A DNA stretch of 64,000 nucleotides from CBDCVA01 sp965222935 [NCBI: Candidatus Latescibacterota bacterium] (GCA_965222935.1 CBDCVA010000001.1:248001-312000); one strand, 5' to 3'; shown: positions 40,812 to 51,196, counted from the stretch's first letter. The notes: generated by a model not told the origin, from the sequence alone. Made by a program: numbers and translations.

Positions 40812-41477
40812 TTGATGGTCTCCCTCCTTCACGGTCCCGGTGCGCCATCGCAGCGCCATGGGCTGCGCGTGGTAAGCGGGCGGCTACTGCGGTCGGTTGC
40901 GAGAAGACCGATCGGCCGGCGGTCGGTGCGGACTTCGCCTCGGTCGCGCAAGATCACGCGCCTTGTCATCTACGGGACGTGCCTGGGCGTGCTCTTTTTC
41001 TACATGGTTTCAGCCCGAGGGGTTTCGTGGGATCAGTTCCAGGCGGCATTGGGCTTCCTCACCTCGGGCACCTTGTGGGAGCCACTTCTGGACGTGAATA
41101 TCTGGGAAGTCGCCGAAAGCGCCCGATACGAGTCTGAGACCGCGCCTCCGGGGGCAAAGTTCGTGATGGTGACCTTCGAGGCAAGCTGCAAGCGCCCCTT
41201 CGCTTTCCCGGTCACGGCTGAGTGTTTCATCTTGCTCGACCAGCGCGGGAATCAGCACCGCGCCCTTGCATCCTCGCCCCTGTTCGGTGAGCGCCCTGAG
41301 GGCTTTCGCATCGAAGTCGGTGAGACGTTCGACGGCAGCTTGCTCTTCCAGCTCCCCGCCGAGGCGCGCGCTCATACCCTCCAGTTTGCTTCGCCACGGA
41401 GAACGCAGCGCGCGAGCGGCCCGCCCCTCGAGCCGCTTCCTCGCTCGGAGGAGCTCCCCCGTGGGCATAAAGATTGA
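40812..41477 (+). CDS. membrane-anchored hypothetical protein
   Basis: I do not recognise it with confidence. TTG 40812 or ATG 40815 starts a product of about 220 residues. A basic N-terminus of 50 residues precedes one membrane helix (LVIYGTCLGVLFFYMVSA), then a periplasmic beta-rich domain with KFVMVTFEASCKRPFAF, AECFILLDQRGNQHRAL and VGETFDGSLLFQLP. The arrangement of strands resembles DUF4352-type extracytoplasmic domains, which is only a suggestion. It lies just after the HIT terminator and before the M23 peptidase promoter. Confidence 0.6.
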   Translation: MMVSLLHGPGAPSQRHGLRVVSGRLLRSVARRPIGRRSVRTSPRSRKITRLVIYGTCLGVLFFYMVSARGVSWDQFQAALGFLTSGTLWEPLLDVNIWEVAESARYESETAPPGAKFVMVTFEASCKRPFAFPVTAECFILLDQRGNQHRALASSPLFGERPEGFRIEVGETFDGSLLFQLPAEARAHTLQFASPRRTQRASGPPLEPLPRSEELPRGHKD

Positions 41478-41503
41478 CAGAATTCGGCCCTGAACCCTAT
41501 ATT
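41474..41503 (+). promoter_or_regulatory. sigma-70-type promoter of the M23/bactofilin/ATP synthase block
   Basis: TTGACA (41474-41479, overlapping the previous stop codon) and TATATT (41498-41503, five of six matches) are 18 bases apart. Transcription would start near 41510, leaving about 40 bases of leader before the M23 gene. Confidence 0.7.
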
Positions 41504-41550
41504 GGCGCCGCTTTATCGGGATGGCGTTCCACTGCACATAAAGGGATAAG

Positions 41551-42327
41551 ATGCCCGAGAGATCGAAGGGTCGAAAGCGTACGGTTTCCGTTTTAGTTGT
41601 CCCCGACGGTGGTTCACAGACGGTTAGGTTCCGTCTCAGCCAGACGGGCTTCAGGCTGCTTCTGGCGTCGATGGTGGCCGCCGCGTTTCTCACGCTAGCC
41701 GGTTTGGCTTCCTTCTGGAAGAACATCTCGCTGAGGCGTGACGTCAGCAAGCTTGCCATCGAGAACAGCGCCCTGCGCGAGGATCGTGCCAAGGTTGTCG
41801 AGCTTGCGCAAAGGCTCGACGAGGTCCAGTCGCTCGGGCAGAAAGTCCGGGCCATGTTCGTGCCTCACGTGACTTTCGAACCGCCTGAATTGGAGATCAT
41901 CGAGGCGTCTGTCATAGCTGCACCGACATCTGAGCCCGGTCTAGAGCGCGTGCCTTCCATCAAGCCCGTGGGCGATGGGTGGCCCACGGTCGGCTTTCGC
42001 CCAGAACCAGAAAGCGGGAAATCTGCGCACCTAGGGGTGGATATCGCGGCCCCCACGGGCACTCCCGTGCGCGTGACGGCTGACGGCACAGTGACCTTCG
42101 CTGGCTGGGACGATAGCCTGGGTAATCTGGTGGTGGTCCGACACTCGGCAAGGTTCACGACGCGCTACGGCCATAACTCACGTCTCGTGGTGCGGCATGG
42201 GGACATTTTGCGACGAGGCGATGTGATCGCCTACGTGGGGAACACCGGCCGCAGTTCGGGTCCGCACCTGCACTATGAGGTGCGTGATGACGGGCAGCCG
42301 GTCGATCCACGGGCGTTCTTTCCTTGA
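41551..42327 (+). CDS. M23-family peptidoglycan endopeptidase
   Basis: Membrane-anchored murein hydrolase of 258 residues. A cytoplasmic N-terminus precedes one helix (residues about 35-55), then a coiled-coil stretch (about 60-105) and the LytM domain: metal ligands His160 and Asp164 (HLGVDIAAP), His208 (RYGHNSRL) and His239/His241 (GPHLHYEV), all intact. Start ATG 41551 after an AAGGGA box. The immediate downstream bactofilin gene makes a bactofilin-controlled cell-shape role likely, as shown for similar pairs in other bacteria. Confidence 0.94.
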   Translation: MPERSKGRKRTVSVLVVPDGGSQTVRFRLSQTGFRLLLASMVAAAFLTLAGLASFWKNISLRRDVSKLAIENSALREDRAKVVELAQRLDEVQSLGQKVRAMFVPHVTFEPPELEIIEASVIAAPTSEPGLERVPSIKPVGDGWPTVGFRPEPESGKSAHLGVDIAAPTGTPVRVTADGTVTFAGWDDSLGNLVVVRHSARFTTRYGHNSRLVVRHGDILRRGDVIAYVGNTGRSSGPHLHYEVRDDGQPVDPRAFFP

Positions 42328-42388
42328 GCCCGAATCTGGCGGGCGTAGACGCGCGGATGGCATCAGGACTGACAATGGAGTTGAGGCC

Positions 42389-42853
42389 ATGTTAAAGCGG
42401 TCTGAGTCGAGCGACGGCGGCGTCAATACCGTCGTGGGCGCGGGTTCAACCCTGGAGGGCACGTTTCGGATCTCCAACACCATCCGGGTTGACGGGACGT
42501 TGCGCGGAAAGCTTGAATCGACGGATACCCTCATCGTAGGGAAAACGGGCGTTTTGCAAGCGACCGTGAAAGTGAAGAGCGCCATCGTCAGTGGGAAGCT
42601 GATCGGCCGGATGGAGGCCGTCGAGCGGATCGTGCTCGAGCCGGGTTGCTTCGTCGTCGGCGACATATCCACGCGCTGGCTCGTCGTGGAAGATGGGGCC
42701 GTCTTCAACGGCAAATGCACCTCGGGCGATGGGAAAGTCAAGATGCCCGACCTCGATGACGGCCGTCTTCTGACCTACACGGAGACAGAGTCTCCCGCGG
42801 GTAAGGAGAAGGAGAAGGAGGCTAAGGCAACTGCCCACCAGGCGGTGAGCTAG
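42389..42853 (+). CDS. bactofilin
   Basis: Polymer-forming cytoskeletal protein of 154 residues. The central beta-helix shows the family repeats: VVGAGSTLEGTFRISNTI, VDGTLRGKLESTDTLIVGK, VLQATVKVKSAIVSGKLIG and CFVVGDISTRWLVVEDGAVF. Short, charged N- and C-terminal tails flank it. ATG 42389 is preceded by GGAG; the frame is open upstream to 42275 inside the M23 gene. Follows the M23 peptidase by 61 bases and precedes atpB by 11. Confidence 0.92.
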   Translation: MLKRSESSDGGVNTVVGAGSTLEGTFRISNTIRVDGTLRGKLESTDTLIVGKTGVLQATVKVKSAIVSGKLIGRMEAVERIVLEPGCFVVGDISTRWLVVEDGAVFNGKCTSGDGKVKMPDLDDGRLLTYTETESPAGKEKEKEAKATAHQAVS

Positions 42854-42864
42854 CCTTAAGCACT

Positions 42865-43608
42865 GTGAACATCTCGCTCGCTGCCGAGCCGCTGTTTCGA
42901 ATCGGCCATTTTGATATCACCAACTCGTACTTCATTGGGTTACTGGTGTTCGCCTTTCTGGTTGTTGTTGCGCTGGCGGCGCGTCGTCACCTGGAGCCGG
43001 TGCCCAAGGGCCTTCAGAACTTCGTAGAGATGGTCTTCGAGGGGCTTTTGGATTTCATGACGGGGATCACGCCCACGCGCGCTGATGCCGTGAGGTTCTT
43101 TCCGCTGGTGACCACGATCTTCATCTTTGTGCTCTTGGCCAACTGGACCGGACTTCTGCCGGGCATGGGCACGATCGGCATCAACGCGGTCCATCACGGC
43201 GACGAGGTTTTCGTGCCCTTCATTCGGGCGCCTTCGGCGGATCTCAACTTGACGCTGGCCATCGCTATATCGAGTGTACTGGCGACCCAGGTCTTCGGGA
43301 TCGCTACGCTCGGTGTCTTTCGCTACGGCTCGAAGTTCTTCAACTTTTCCAATCCTATCATGTTCTTCGTGGGCTTGCTGGAACTCGTTTCGGAGGGCGC
43401 CAAGGTCGTCTCGTTCGCTTTCCGTCTCTTCGGGAACATCTTCGCTGGCGAGGTTCTGCTTCTCGTGGTGGGCTTTCTGGTGCCCTGGATCGTCCCACTG
43501 CCGTTCCTGGTGCTGGAGATCTTCGTTGGGCTGATGCAGGCTTTAGTGTTTGCGACGCTCACCTTGGTGTTCTTGGTGATGGCTACGCAGGAACACGCGG
43601 AGCATTAG
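42865..43608 (+). CDS. atpB: ATP synthase F0 subunit a
   Basis: Stator half-channel subunit for proton or sodium flow. The 247-residue protein has five to six helices. The essential Arg lies in the conserved helix segment SFAFRLFGNIFAGEVLL; ANWTGLLPG marks the other conserved loop. The start is GTG 42865. It opens the ATP synthase gene order B-E-F-H-A-G-D-C. Confidence 0.95.
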   Translation: MNISLAAEPLFRIGHFDITNSYFIGLLVFAFLVVVALAARRHLEPVPKGLQNFVEMVFEGLLDFMTGITPTRADAVRFFPLVTTIFIFVLLANWTGLLPGMGTIGINAVHHGDEVFVPFIRAPSADLNLTLAIAISSVLATQVFGIATLGVFRYGSKFFNFSNPIMFFVGLLELVSEGAKVVSFAFRLFGNIFAGEVLLLVVGFLVPWIVPLPFLVLEIFVGLMQALVFATLTLVFLVMATQEHAEH

Positions 43609-43751
43609 GCCTGCGGCGGGGATGATCATCGGCCCTTATGCGTCAGCCGCACGATTGTGATCCCAGAGTTGTACAACGAACGACGGGGAGGCTCGTCAGG
43701 CGTCTCCTGGTCGGTCAACCGCATCAACCATAGCCTAGAGGGGGCGGACGG
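43609..43751. other. atpB-atpE spacer with two perfect palindromes
   Basis: The largest gap inside the ATP synthase operon (143 bases). It holds no gene. GATGATCATC (43621-43630) and GTTGTACAAC (43668-43677) are perfect 10-base palindromes. A purine-rich ribosome site (AGAGGGGGCGG) ends the gap just before atpE. Confidence 0.4.
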
Positions 43752-43979
43752 ATGGAATTGGAAGCAATCAAGTCTATAGCGAGCGCGTTGGCGATCGCCA
43801 TCGGGGCGATCTCCCCGGCAGCGGCTATCGGCCGGATGGCCTCTCACGCGATGGACGCCATCGGGCGAAATCCTGAGGCCGCACCGCGCATACAGGTCGC
43901 CATGATTCTGGCCATTGCGTTCGCCGAAGCCATCGCGATCTACGCCCTGGTCATCGCTTTGGTCATCAAGTTCGCTTGA
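43752..43979 (+). CDS. atpE: ATP synthase F0 subunit c
   Basis: Rotor-ring hairpin of 75 residues: two long helices joined by the polar loop GRNPEA. Glu59 in AFAEAIAIY is the ion-binding carboxylate. The loop has Arg-Asn-Pro instead of the more usual Arg-Gln-Pro. ATG 43752 has a strong upstream ribosome site, as expected for the most heavily translated subunit. Whether the ring carries H+ or Na+ cannot be decided with certainty from this sequence alone. Confidence 0.95.
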   Translation: MELEAIKSIASALAIAIGAISPAAAIGRMASHAMDAIGRNPEAAPRIQVAMILAIAFAEAIAIYALVIALVIKFA

Positions 43980-44001
43980 GACGGAGCCTGTAGGGTCTAC
44001 C

Positions 44002-44511
44002 ATGGAGGGACTGGTGCACGCGTTGGGGGTCAATTGGTGGCAACTTGCCGCTCAGCTCGTCACCTTTCTGGTCCTGCTCGGGGTGCTCACCAAGTTGCTC
44101 TATCGCCCGTTTCTGGCGCACCTTCAGGCGCGCAGTGAGCGCATCGCCAAGAGCCTTGAGGACGCCGAACGCATCGATAGAGAGCTCAAGGAGACCGAGC
44201 GGAAAACCAAAGAGTCTCTGGACGAGGCCAGACGCGAGGCGCAGCGCATCGTCGAGCGGGTGACCGCGGAGGCGTCCGACCAAAGACAGGCCATGCTTGA
44301 CGGCGCGCGCCAGGAGGCTGAAAGCCTCGTCAGCCGTGCGCGCGAGCAAATGGAGCAGGAGCGCGAGACGATGCTTCGTGAGGTCCGTGGCGAGATCGTC
44401 GATCTCGTCGTCGAGGTGGCCGAGAAGGTCATCGGCGAGCGACTGAACGAAGCGCAAGATCGCCAGCTCGTCGATCGGACATTGGAGGAGTTCGCGGAGC
44501 GGACATCGTAG
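44002..44511 (+). CDS. atpF: ATP synthase F0 subunit b
   Basis: Peripheral stalk subunit of 169 residues: one N-terminal membrane helix (NWWQLAAQLVTFLVLLGVL) and a long charged coiled coil with heptad-like spacing (ERIAKSLEDAERIDREL through EVAEKVIGERL). ATG 44002 is used; a longer frame back to 43915 overlaps atpE and does not resemble the family. Confidence 0.93.
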   Translation: MEGLVHALGVNWWQLAAQLVTFLVLLGVLTKLLYRPFLAHLQARSERIAKSLEDAERIDRELKETERKTKESLDEARREAQRIVERVTAEASDQRQAMLDGARQEAESLVSRAREQMEQERETMLREVRGEIVDLVVEVAEKVIGERLNEAQDRQLVDRTLEEFAERTS

Positions 44512-44531
44512 ACGTTCGCTGAAGGGGCGCG

Positions 44532-44951
44532 ATGGCGAGGGGAACACCGACCGGGTACGCGCGCAGCCTCCATGAGGCACTCAAGGGGGTTGCTAAAGCC
44601 GAGGTCCCCGCAATGCTGGAGGCCTTCGTGAAGCTCCTGCGCCGGAATAGGATGCTCAGGCAGGCTGAAGCCGTCGTCGAGGCCTTCCAGGCCGTGCGTG
44701 ACCGGGAAGAGGGTAGGGTTCCCGTCACCTTCACGACAGCTCGGCCGCTCGATGATGGCGAGGCCCTTCGGCTGGCTGGGCGCGTGGAGACGGTGCTGGG
44801 ACATCCGGTTCGTCTTCAGGTGGGGCTGGACCCCGCGCTCGTCGGGGGCGCTCAGATTCACGTGGGTGATCTTCTGATAGATGGTAGCGTGCACGGGCGG
44901 CTTCGGGTCCTGCGCGCGGCTGCTGCGGCTGAGACGGGGCTTGCAGCTTAA
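44532..44951 (+). CDS. atpH: ATP synthase F1 subunit delta, short form
   Basis: Links the peripheral stalk to the F1 head. The C-terminal hallmark is clear (LDPALVGGAQIHVGDLLIDG, then SVHGRLRVL), and the N-terminal part keeps the YARSLHEAL start. At 139 residues the protein is about 40 residues shorter than the usual delta subunit; the deletion is in the N-terminal helical domain that binds subunit alpha. Its place between atpF and atpA supports the assignment. Confidence 0.88.
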   Translation: MARGTPTGYARSLHEALKGVAKAEVPAMLEAFVKLLRRNRMLRQAEAVVEAFQAVRDREEGRVPVTFTTARPLDDGEALRLAGRVETVLGHPVRLQVGLDPALVGGAQIHVGDLLIDGSVHGRLRVLRAAAAAETGLAA

Positions 44952-44970
44952 AGGTTAAGGGCGATTGGGA

Positions 44971-46500
44971 ATGGCAGGAACGACTACGGATACGATCGTT
45001 ACGGCGCTCCGGCAGCAGATAGCGGAGTTTCGTGCAGAAGCCCAGGTGGAACGGGTGGGCACCGTCGTCGAGAGCGGCGACGGCATCGCCCGGATCGTGG
45101 GCCTGTCCGATGTTATGGTCTCCGAGATGCTCGAGATCGAGGCCAGCGGCGGCCCCGAGGAAGAGACGGTTTACGCCGTGGCACTCAACCTCGAGGAGGA
45201 CATCGTCGGTGCGGTGGTCCTGGGCGAGCACATTCACATCCGCGAGGGTGATCGGGTGCGAACCACGGGGCGGATGCTGTCGGTGCCCGTTGGCGAGAAC
45301 CTGGTGGGCCGCGTGGTGAACCCCTTGGGCGAGCCCCTGGACGGCAAGGGGACGGCTCAGCACGCGGATTACTACCCGATTGAGAAGATCGCCCCCGGCG
45401 TGATTCTACGCGAGAACGTCCGGACGCCGCTTCAGACCGGAATCAAGGCGATCGACTCGATGATCCCCATCGGTCGGGGCCAGCGCGAGCTCATCATCGG
45501 TGACCGGCAGACTGGCAAGACGGCGCTCGTGATCGACACGATCATCAACCAGAAGGGCAAGGACTGCATCTGTATCTACGTGGCCATCGGCCAGAAGGGC
45601 TCCAAGGTCGCCAGAATTGTCGCCGCTCTCGAGCAGCACGGCGCCATGGAGCACACCGTCGTCGTCCTCGCCACGGCCTCCGACCCCGCCTCGCTGACCT
45701 ATATCGCCCCTTACGCCGGCTGCGCCATCGGCGAGTACTTCATGGACCAGGGCAAAGACGCCCTCGTCGTCTACGACGACCTCTCAAAGCACGCCTGGGC
45801 GTACCGGCAGATCGCGCTGTTGTTGCGTCGGCCCCCTGGACGCGAGGCATATCCCGGCGACGTGTTCTACCTGCACTCGCGCCTTCTGGAGCGCGCCGCG
45901 AAGATGCACACCGACCACGGGGGCGGCTCGCTCACCGCGCTGCCCATCATCGAGACCCAGGCGGGCGACGTCACGGCCTACATCCCCACGAACGTCATCT
46001 CGATCACCGACGGCCAGATCTACCTGGAAACCGACCTGTTTTACCAGGGGATTCGTCCGGCGCTCAACGTTGGCCTCTCCGTCTCGCGCGTGGGGTCCGA
46101 CGCTCAGATCTCGGCTATGAAGAAGGTCGCGGGCAGGCTTAAGCTGGACCTGGCGCAGTTCCGCGAGGTCGCCGCTTTCGCTCAGTTCGGTTCTGACTTG
46201 GACGCCGCCACCCGCCAGCAGCTCGACCGCGGCCAGCGGGTGACGGAGGTGCTGAAGCAGGTCCAGTATGATCCCCTGGAGGTTGAAGATCAGATCGTCG
46301 CTCTCTATGCTGCCATCAACGCCTATCTGGACGACGTTCCGGTCGAGCGGGTCAAGGATTTTGAGGCAGGTCTGCGGCGGTACATTGCCGCTCAGGCACC
46401 CGAGGTCTACGAGTCGATCCGCGAGACCAAGGACCTCGCTGATGAGACCGAAGGGCAGTTGCGAGAGGCCATCGAGGCGTTCAAGGGGACCTTCGAGTAA
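44971..46500 (+). CDS. atpA: ATP synthase F1 subunit alpha
   Basis: Non-catalytic nucleotide-binding subunit of 509 residues. Walker A GDRQTGKT lies at 177-184, followed by [36 protein letters not shown] and the arginine-finger region [16 protein letters not shown] 44971 is used; TTG 44965 is also in frame. Downstream spacing to atpG is 12 bases. Confidence 0.97.
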   Translation: MAGTTTDTIVTALRQQIAEFRAEAQVERVGTVVESGDGIARIVGLSDVMVSEMLEIEASGGPEEETVYAVALNLEEDIVGAVVLGEHIHIREGDRVRTTGRMLSVPVGENLVGRVVNPLGEPLDGKGTAQHADYYPIEKIAPGVILRENVRTPLQTGIKAIDSMIPIGRGQRELIIGDRQTGKTALVIDTIINQKGKDCICIYVAIGQKGSKVARIVAALEQHGAMEHTVVVLATASDPASLTYIAPYAGCAIGEYFMDQGKDALVVYDDLSKHAWAYRQIALLLRRPPGREAYPGDVFYLHSRLLERAAKMHTDHGGGSLTALPIIETQAGDVTAYIPTNVISITDGQIYLETDLFYQGIRPALNVGLSVSRVGSDAQISAMKKVAGRLKLDLAQFREVAAFAQFGSDLDAATRQQLDRGQRVTEVLKQVQYDPLEVEDQIVALYAAINAYLDDVPVERVKDFEAGLRRYIAAQAPEVYESIRETKDLADETEGQLREAIEAFKGTFE

Positions 46501-46512
46501 TGGTGGCGCGTC

Positions 46513-47412
46513 ATGGCTGAGTCCACCCGCGATCTCAAACGGCGTATCCGCTCGATCACCAGCACGCGCCAGATCACCAAGGCGATGGAGCTCGTTGCGG
46601 CGAGCAGAATGCGTCGCTCTGTCGCCCAGGTCCTCGCCAGCCGCGCCTACGCGTCGCTGGCCTGGGAGTTGGCGCTGCATTTGGCGGAGCACACCGAGCT
46701 GGGTCGCCATCCGCTTCTGACCCGGCGCGAAGTGCGCCGCGTTGTACTGGTCATGATCGCGTCGAATCGCGGTCTATGCGGCGGCTACAACACGCACGTG
46801 GTGCAGCAGGTACTCGGCTTCGTACGCGGTTCCGATGGACTGCCGGTGGACCTGATCACGATGGGCCGCAAGGGCGGCGACGCGGTGACCCGCCTAGGCT
46901 TGAACGTCGTGGCGGATTTTCCGAAGCCGGATGCGGCGATCACGTCGCTTGAGATCGCGCCGATGGCCCGCCTGGTGATCGATGACTTCGTGGCGGGTAC
47001 GTATGATCGTGTCGTGATCGCCTACACCGATTTCGTCTCGACCCTGGTCCAGCGCGCGCACCTCAAGCAGTTGTTGCCCCTTGAGCCCACCGAGGAGGAG
47101 CTCTCTGAACAGGGCGTTTCCGGCGAGCGCATCGACGCGTCGAACGGCTATCACTACGACTACCTATTCGAACCGTCGCCCGCCGCCGTACTAGACGAGC
47201 TTTTGCCCCGTTTGGTAGAGGTTCAGGTCTATCAGGCATTGTTGGAGGCGGACGCGTCGGAGCACTCGGCGCGCATGATGGCCATGCGTAACGCATCGGA
47301 CAATGCCTCGGACCTAATCGACGACCTGACCCTGACGTTCAACAAGGTGCGCCAGGCCGCCGTCACAAGCGAGGTCGCCGAGATCTCCGCTGGGGCTGCC
47401 GCGCTGCAATGA
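46513..47412 (+). CDS. atpG: ATP synthase F1 subunit gamma
   Basis: Central rotating shaft of 299 residues. The N-terminal coiled coil (LKRRIRSITSTRQITKAMEL) and C-terminal coiled coil (ARMMAMRNASDNASDLIDDL, LTFNKVRQAAVTSEVAEI) are conserved, with SNRGLCGGYNTHV in between. Position between atpA and atpD is standard. Confidence 0.97.
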   Translation: MAESTRDLKRRIRSITSTRQITKAMELVAASRMRRSVAQVLASRAYASLAWELALHLAEHTELGRHPLLTRREVRRVVLVMIASNRGLCGGYNTHVVQQVLGFVRGSDGLPVDLITMGRKGGDAVTRLGLNVVADFPKPDAAITSLEIAPMARLVIDDFVAGTYDRVVIAYTDFVSTLVQRAHLKQLLPLEPTEEELSEQGVSGERIDASNGYHYDYLFEPSPAAVLDELLPRLVEVQVYQALLEADASEHSARMMAMRNASDNASDLIDDLTLTFNKVRQAAVTSEVAEISAGAAALQ

Positions 47413-48855
<1,443 letters not shown>

Positions 48856-48865
48856 GGAGATCGTC

Positions 48866-49318
48866 GTGGCGTCCATCACGTTCCGTCTCATCACGCCCGA
48901 GCGCGAGGTGTACAGCGACACAGTGGACCAGGTGAGCCTGCCCACAAAGCTCGGCGAGATCACCGTCCTGCCGCAGCACATCCCGCTGGTCAGCGCCCTG
49001 GCGCCGGGTGAGCTCTGTCTGCGTAAAGGCCCCGAGGAATTTTACTTTGCAGTCTCGGGCGGGTTCGTCGAGGTTGCGCCCGGGAACGAGGTCTCGGTGC
49101 TCGCCGACACGGCCGAGCGTGACATTGAGATCGACGAAGACCGCGCCGAGGAGGCTCGCAGGCGCGCAACGGAGCTTCGCACCGAGCGGCGGGCGGACGC
49201 GCAGGAGTTCGTCGCGCTCTCGGCCAGGATCGAGAAGGAGCTGGCACGCCTCCGGGTGATCAGACGGCGCCGCCGTGGACAGAGTCCCACACCAGGACCG
49301 CGTCCGGGTCACGCCTGA
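48866..49318 (+). CDS. atpC: ATP synthase F1 subunit epsilon
   Basis: Regulatory and rotor subunit of 150 residues: N-terminal beta-sandwich (FRLITPEREVYSDTVDQVSL, LGEITVLPQHIPLVSAL, FVEVAPGNEVSVLADTAER) and a charged C-terminal helical hairpin, longer and more Arg-rich than usual. The start is GTG 48866 after GGGAGA. Confidence 0.94.
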   Translation: MASITFRLITPEREVYSDTVDQVSLPTKLGEITVLPQHIPLVSALAPGELCLRKGPEEFYFAVSGGFVEVAPGNEVSVLADTAERDIEIDEDRAEEARRRATELRTERRADAQEFVALSARIEKELARLRVIRRRRRGQSPTPGPRPGHA

Positions 49319-49344
49319 CACCTCCGTCTTGATCCCTTGGACGA

Positions 49345-49680
49345 ATGGTCACCCTGTGGTGGAATGGCGACCGGCTATACTCCGCTCGCCGTGAGACGCC
49401 GTTGAGATCCGAACGTCGCAGCCTGTGGCTTGCCCTCTCCATGGCCTGGGAGTTGGGCTACACTATCGCCATTCCCATCGTCGTCTTCACACTCTTGGGT
49501 CGTTGGCTCGACAAGCGCTTCGATAGCTATCCCGTCCTCTTTCTCTCCGGCGTCCTTTTCTCGATCATCCTCTCCACCATCGGCGTCTACTTCAAAGCGA
49601 TGAGGATTCTGCGGGAGACGGAGGACGCCCCGCCCGCCGACAAGACATTGGATTCCGATGGCCCGACGCGATCTGAATGA
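49345..49680 (+). CDS. AtpZ/AtpI-like ATP synthase accessory membrane protein
   Basis: A 111-residue protein with two membrane helices (WELGYTIAIPIVVFTLLGRW and VLFLSGVLFSIILSTIGVYF). The GRWLDKRF loop between them matches the AtpZ/AtpI-type putative F0 assembly or Mg2+/Ca2+ subunit. This gene is usually located before atpB; here it comes after atpC. The start may be ATG 49345 or a later codon; the first 30 residues are not typical. Its end overlaps ubiD by 23 bases. Confidence 0.82.
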   Translation: MVTLWWNGDRLYSARRETPLRSERRSLWLALSMAWELGYTIAIPIVVFTLLGRWLDKRFDSYPVLFLSGVLFSIILSTIGVYFKAMRILRETEDAPPADKTLDSDGPTRSE

Positions 49681-51139
49681 GTTCCTGCGCCAGCTCGAGG
49701 CGTGTGACGAGCTTGTGCGCGTGAGTGAGCCGGTCAGCCCTGATCTCGAAATCACCGAAATCACCGATCGCGTCACCAAGGCCGGTGGACCGGCGCTTTT
49801 ATTCGAGCAAGTCGAGGGTAGCCGCATACCCTTGTGCATCAACCTCTTCGGCAGCGAACGCCGGATGTGCATGGCCCTGGGGGTCGATAGCCTCGACGAT
49901 TTCGGGGCGCTCTTCGCTGACTACCTCGAGCCCCGCCTGCCCGAGACGCTCGTCGGCAAGGTGCGTAAGGTCGCTCAGTTGGGCAGGCTCCGCGCGATCT
50001 TTCCCAAGCTCGTCGAGAACGCACCCTGCCAGGAGGTCGTCGAGACACTGAACCCATCGCTCGCGGAATTCCCGATCATCAAGTGCTGGCCCGATGATGG
50101 CGGCCGCTTCATCACCTTCCCGCTGATCGTCACCAAGCATCCCGAGACGGGGGTCCGCAACATCGGCCTCTACAGGATGCAGGTCTACGACGAGCGTACC
50201 ACCGGCATGCACTGGCATAGGCACAAGGGCGGTGCCGAGCACTATGCAGTTGCCGAGGCCGGGGATGAGCCCCTCGAAGTGGCCGTCGCGCTGGGGCCCG
50301 ATCCGCTCTTGATGTACGCTGCTTCCGCCCCGCTGCCCGATCCCCTCGATGAGTATTGGTTCGCGGGCTTCCTTGCGGGTGAGCGGGTCGAAGTCACGAA
50401 GTGCGTGACCGTGGATCTCGAGGTTCCCGCAGAAAGCCAGATTGTCATCGAGGGCTACGTCCCTCCGGGCGAGCGGCGGATCGAGGGCCCCTTCGGCGAC
50501 CATAACGGTTACTACTCCGTCCCCGCCGAGTACCCCGTGTTTCACGTCACAGCCATCACCCATCGTCGTGATCCTATCTATCCGACGACCATCGTCGGCC
50601 CGCCCATCCAGGAGGACGCCTTTCTGGGCACCGCGAGCGTGCGCATCTTCCTGCCCCTGATCCAGCGGCAGCTCCCCGAGATCGTGGACATGCATCTGCC
50701 GCCGCACGGGGTCTTCCACAATCTCGCCATTGTCTCGATCCGCAAGCGCTATCCCGGCCATGCCAAGAAGGTCATGCACGCGCTGTGGGGCATGGGTCAG
50801 CTCATGCTCGAGAAGATCATCGTCGTCGTGGATGAGGACGTGGATGTGCACGACCCCGGAGAAGTCCTCTGGCGCGCCGGCGCAAGCATTGACCCCAAAC
50901 GCGACACTCTCATCACCGAAGGCCCCTTGGACGCCCTCGACCACGCCGCGATGTACTCGCACCTAGGTGGCAAGCTCGGGATCGACGGCACGACCAAGCT
51001 GCCGGGTGAGGGAGTGGTGCGAGAGTGGCCTCCTATCACGCGTATGAGCGATGAGATCAAAGCAGCAGTGGACGCCAGGTGGGAGCGTTTGGGCATCCGA
51101 CTGCCCTCCGAGGGGGAGCACGGGGGGCGCCGGAGGTAA
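49658..51139 (+). CDS. UbiD-family decarboxylase
   Basis: Prenylated-FMN-dependent (de)carboxylase of 493 residues. Family motifs are present: RNIGLYRMQVYDERTTGMHWHRHKG (in pieces RNIGLYRMQV and GMHWHRHKGG), the active-site Arg/Glu segment RRIEGPFGDHNGYYS, and ETLIVGKVRK-like N-terminal region. Homologues act in ubiquinone or menaquinone synthesis or aromatic metabolism. No UbiX (prenyltransferase) or quinone gene is next to it, so the substrate is open. It starts at ATG 49658 inside the AtpZ-like gene. Confidence 0.92.
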   Translation: MARRDLNEFLRQLEACDELVRVSEPVSPDLEITEITDRVTKAGGPALLFEQVEGSRIPLCINLFGSERRMCMALGVDSLDDFGALFADYLEPRLPETLVGKVRKVAQLGRLRAIFPKLVENAPCQEVVETLNPSLAEFPIIKCWPDDGGRFITFPLIVTKHPETGVRNIGLYRMQVYDERTTGMHWHRHKGGAEHYAVAEAGDEPLEVAVALGPDPLLMYAASAPLPDPLDEYWFAGFLAGERVEVTKCVTVDLEVPAESQIVIEGYVPPGERRIEGPFGDHNGYYSVPAEYPVFHVTAITHRRDPIYPTTIVGPPIQEDAFLGTASVRIFLPLIQRQLPEIVDMHLPPHGVFHNLAIVSIRKRYPGHAKKVMHALWGMGQLMLEKIIVVVDEDVDVHDPGEVLWRAGASIDPKRDTLITEGPLDALDHAAMYSHLGGKLGIDGTTKLPGEGVVREWPPITRMSDEIKAAVDARWERLGIRLPSEGEHGGRRR

Positions 51140-51141
51140 GC

Positions 51142-51170
51142 TTGCGCCTCGTCGGGGCGTGGCGTACACT
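51142..51170 (+). promoter_or_regulatory. possible promoter upstream of rpiB
   Basis: TTGCGC (51142-51147) and TACACT (51165-51170) are 17 bases apart. The -35 box is weak (three of six), the -10 box moderate (four of six). The 57-base gap contains nothing else. Confidence 0.35.
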
Positions 51171-51196
51171 CTGTAGCTTATCGGAGGGCACCGAGG

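Noticed and set aside
43609-43751. tRNA or small RNA gene in the atpB-atpE gap
   Set aside because: No cloverleaf, no TTCRANYC-like arm and no promoter or terminator; only short palindromes.
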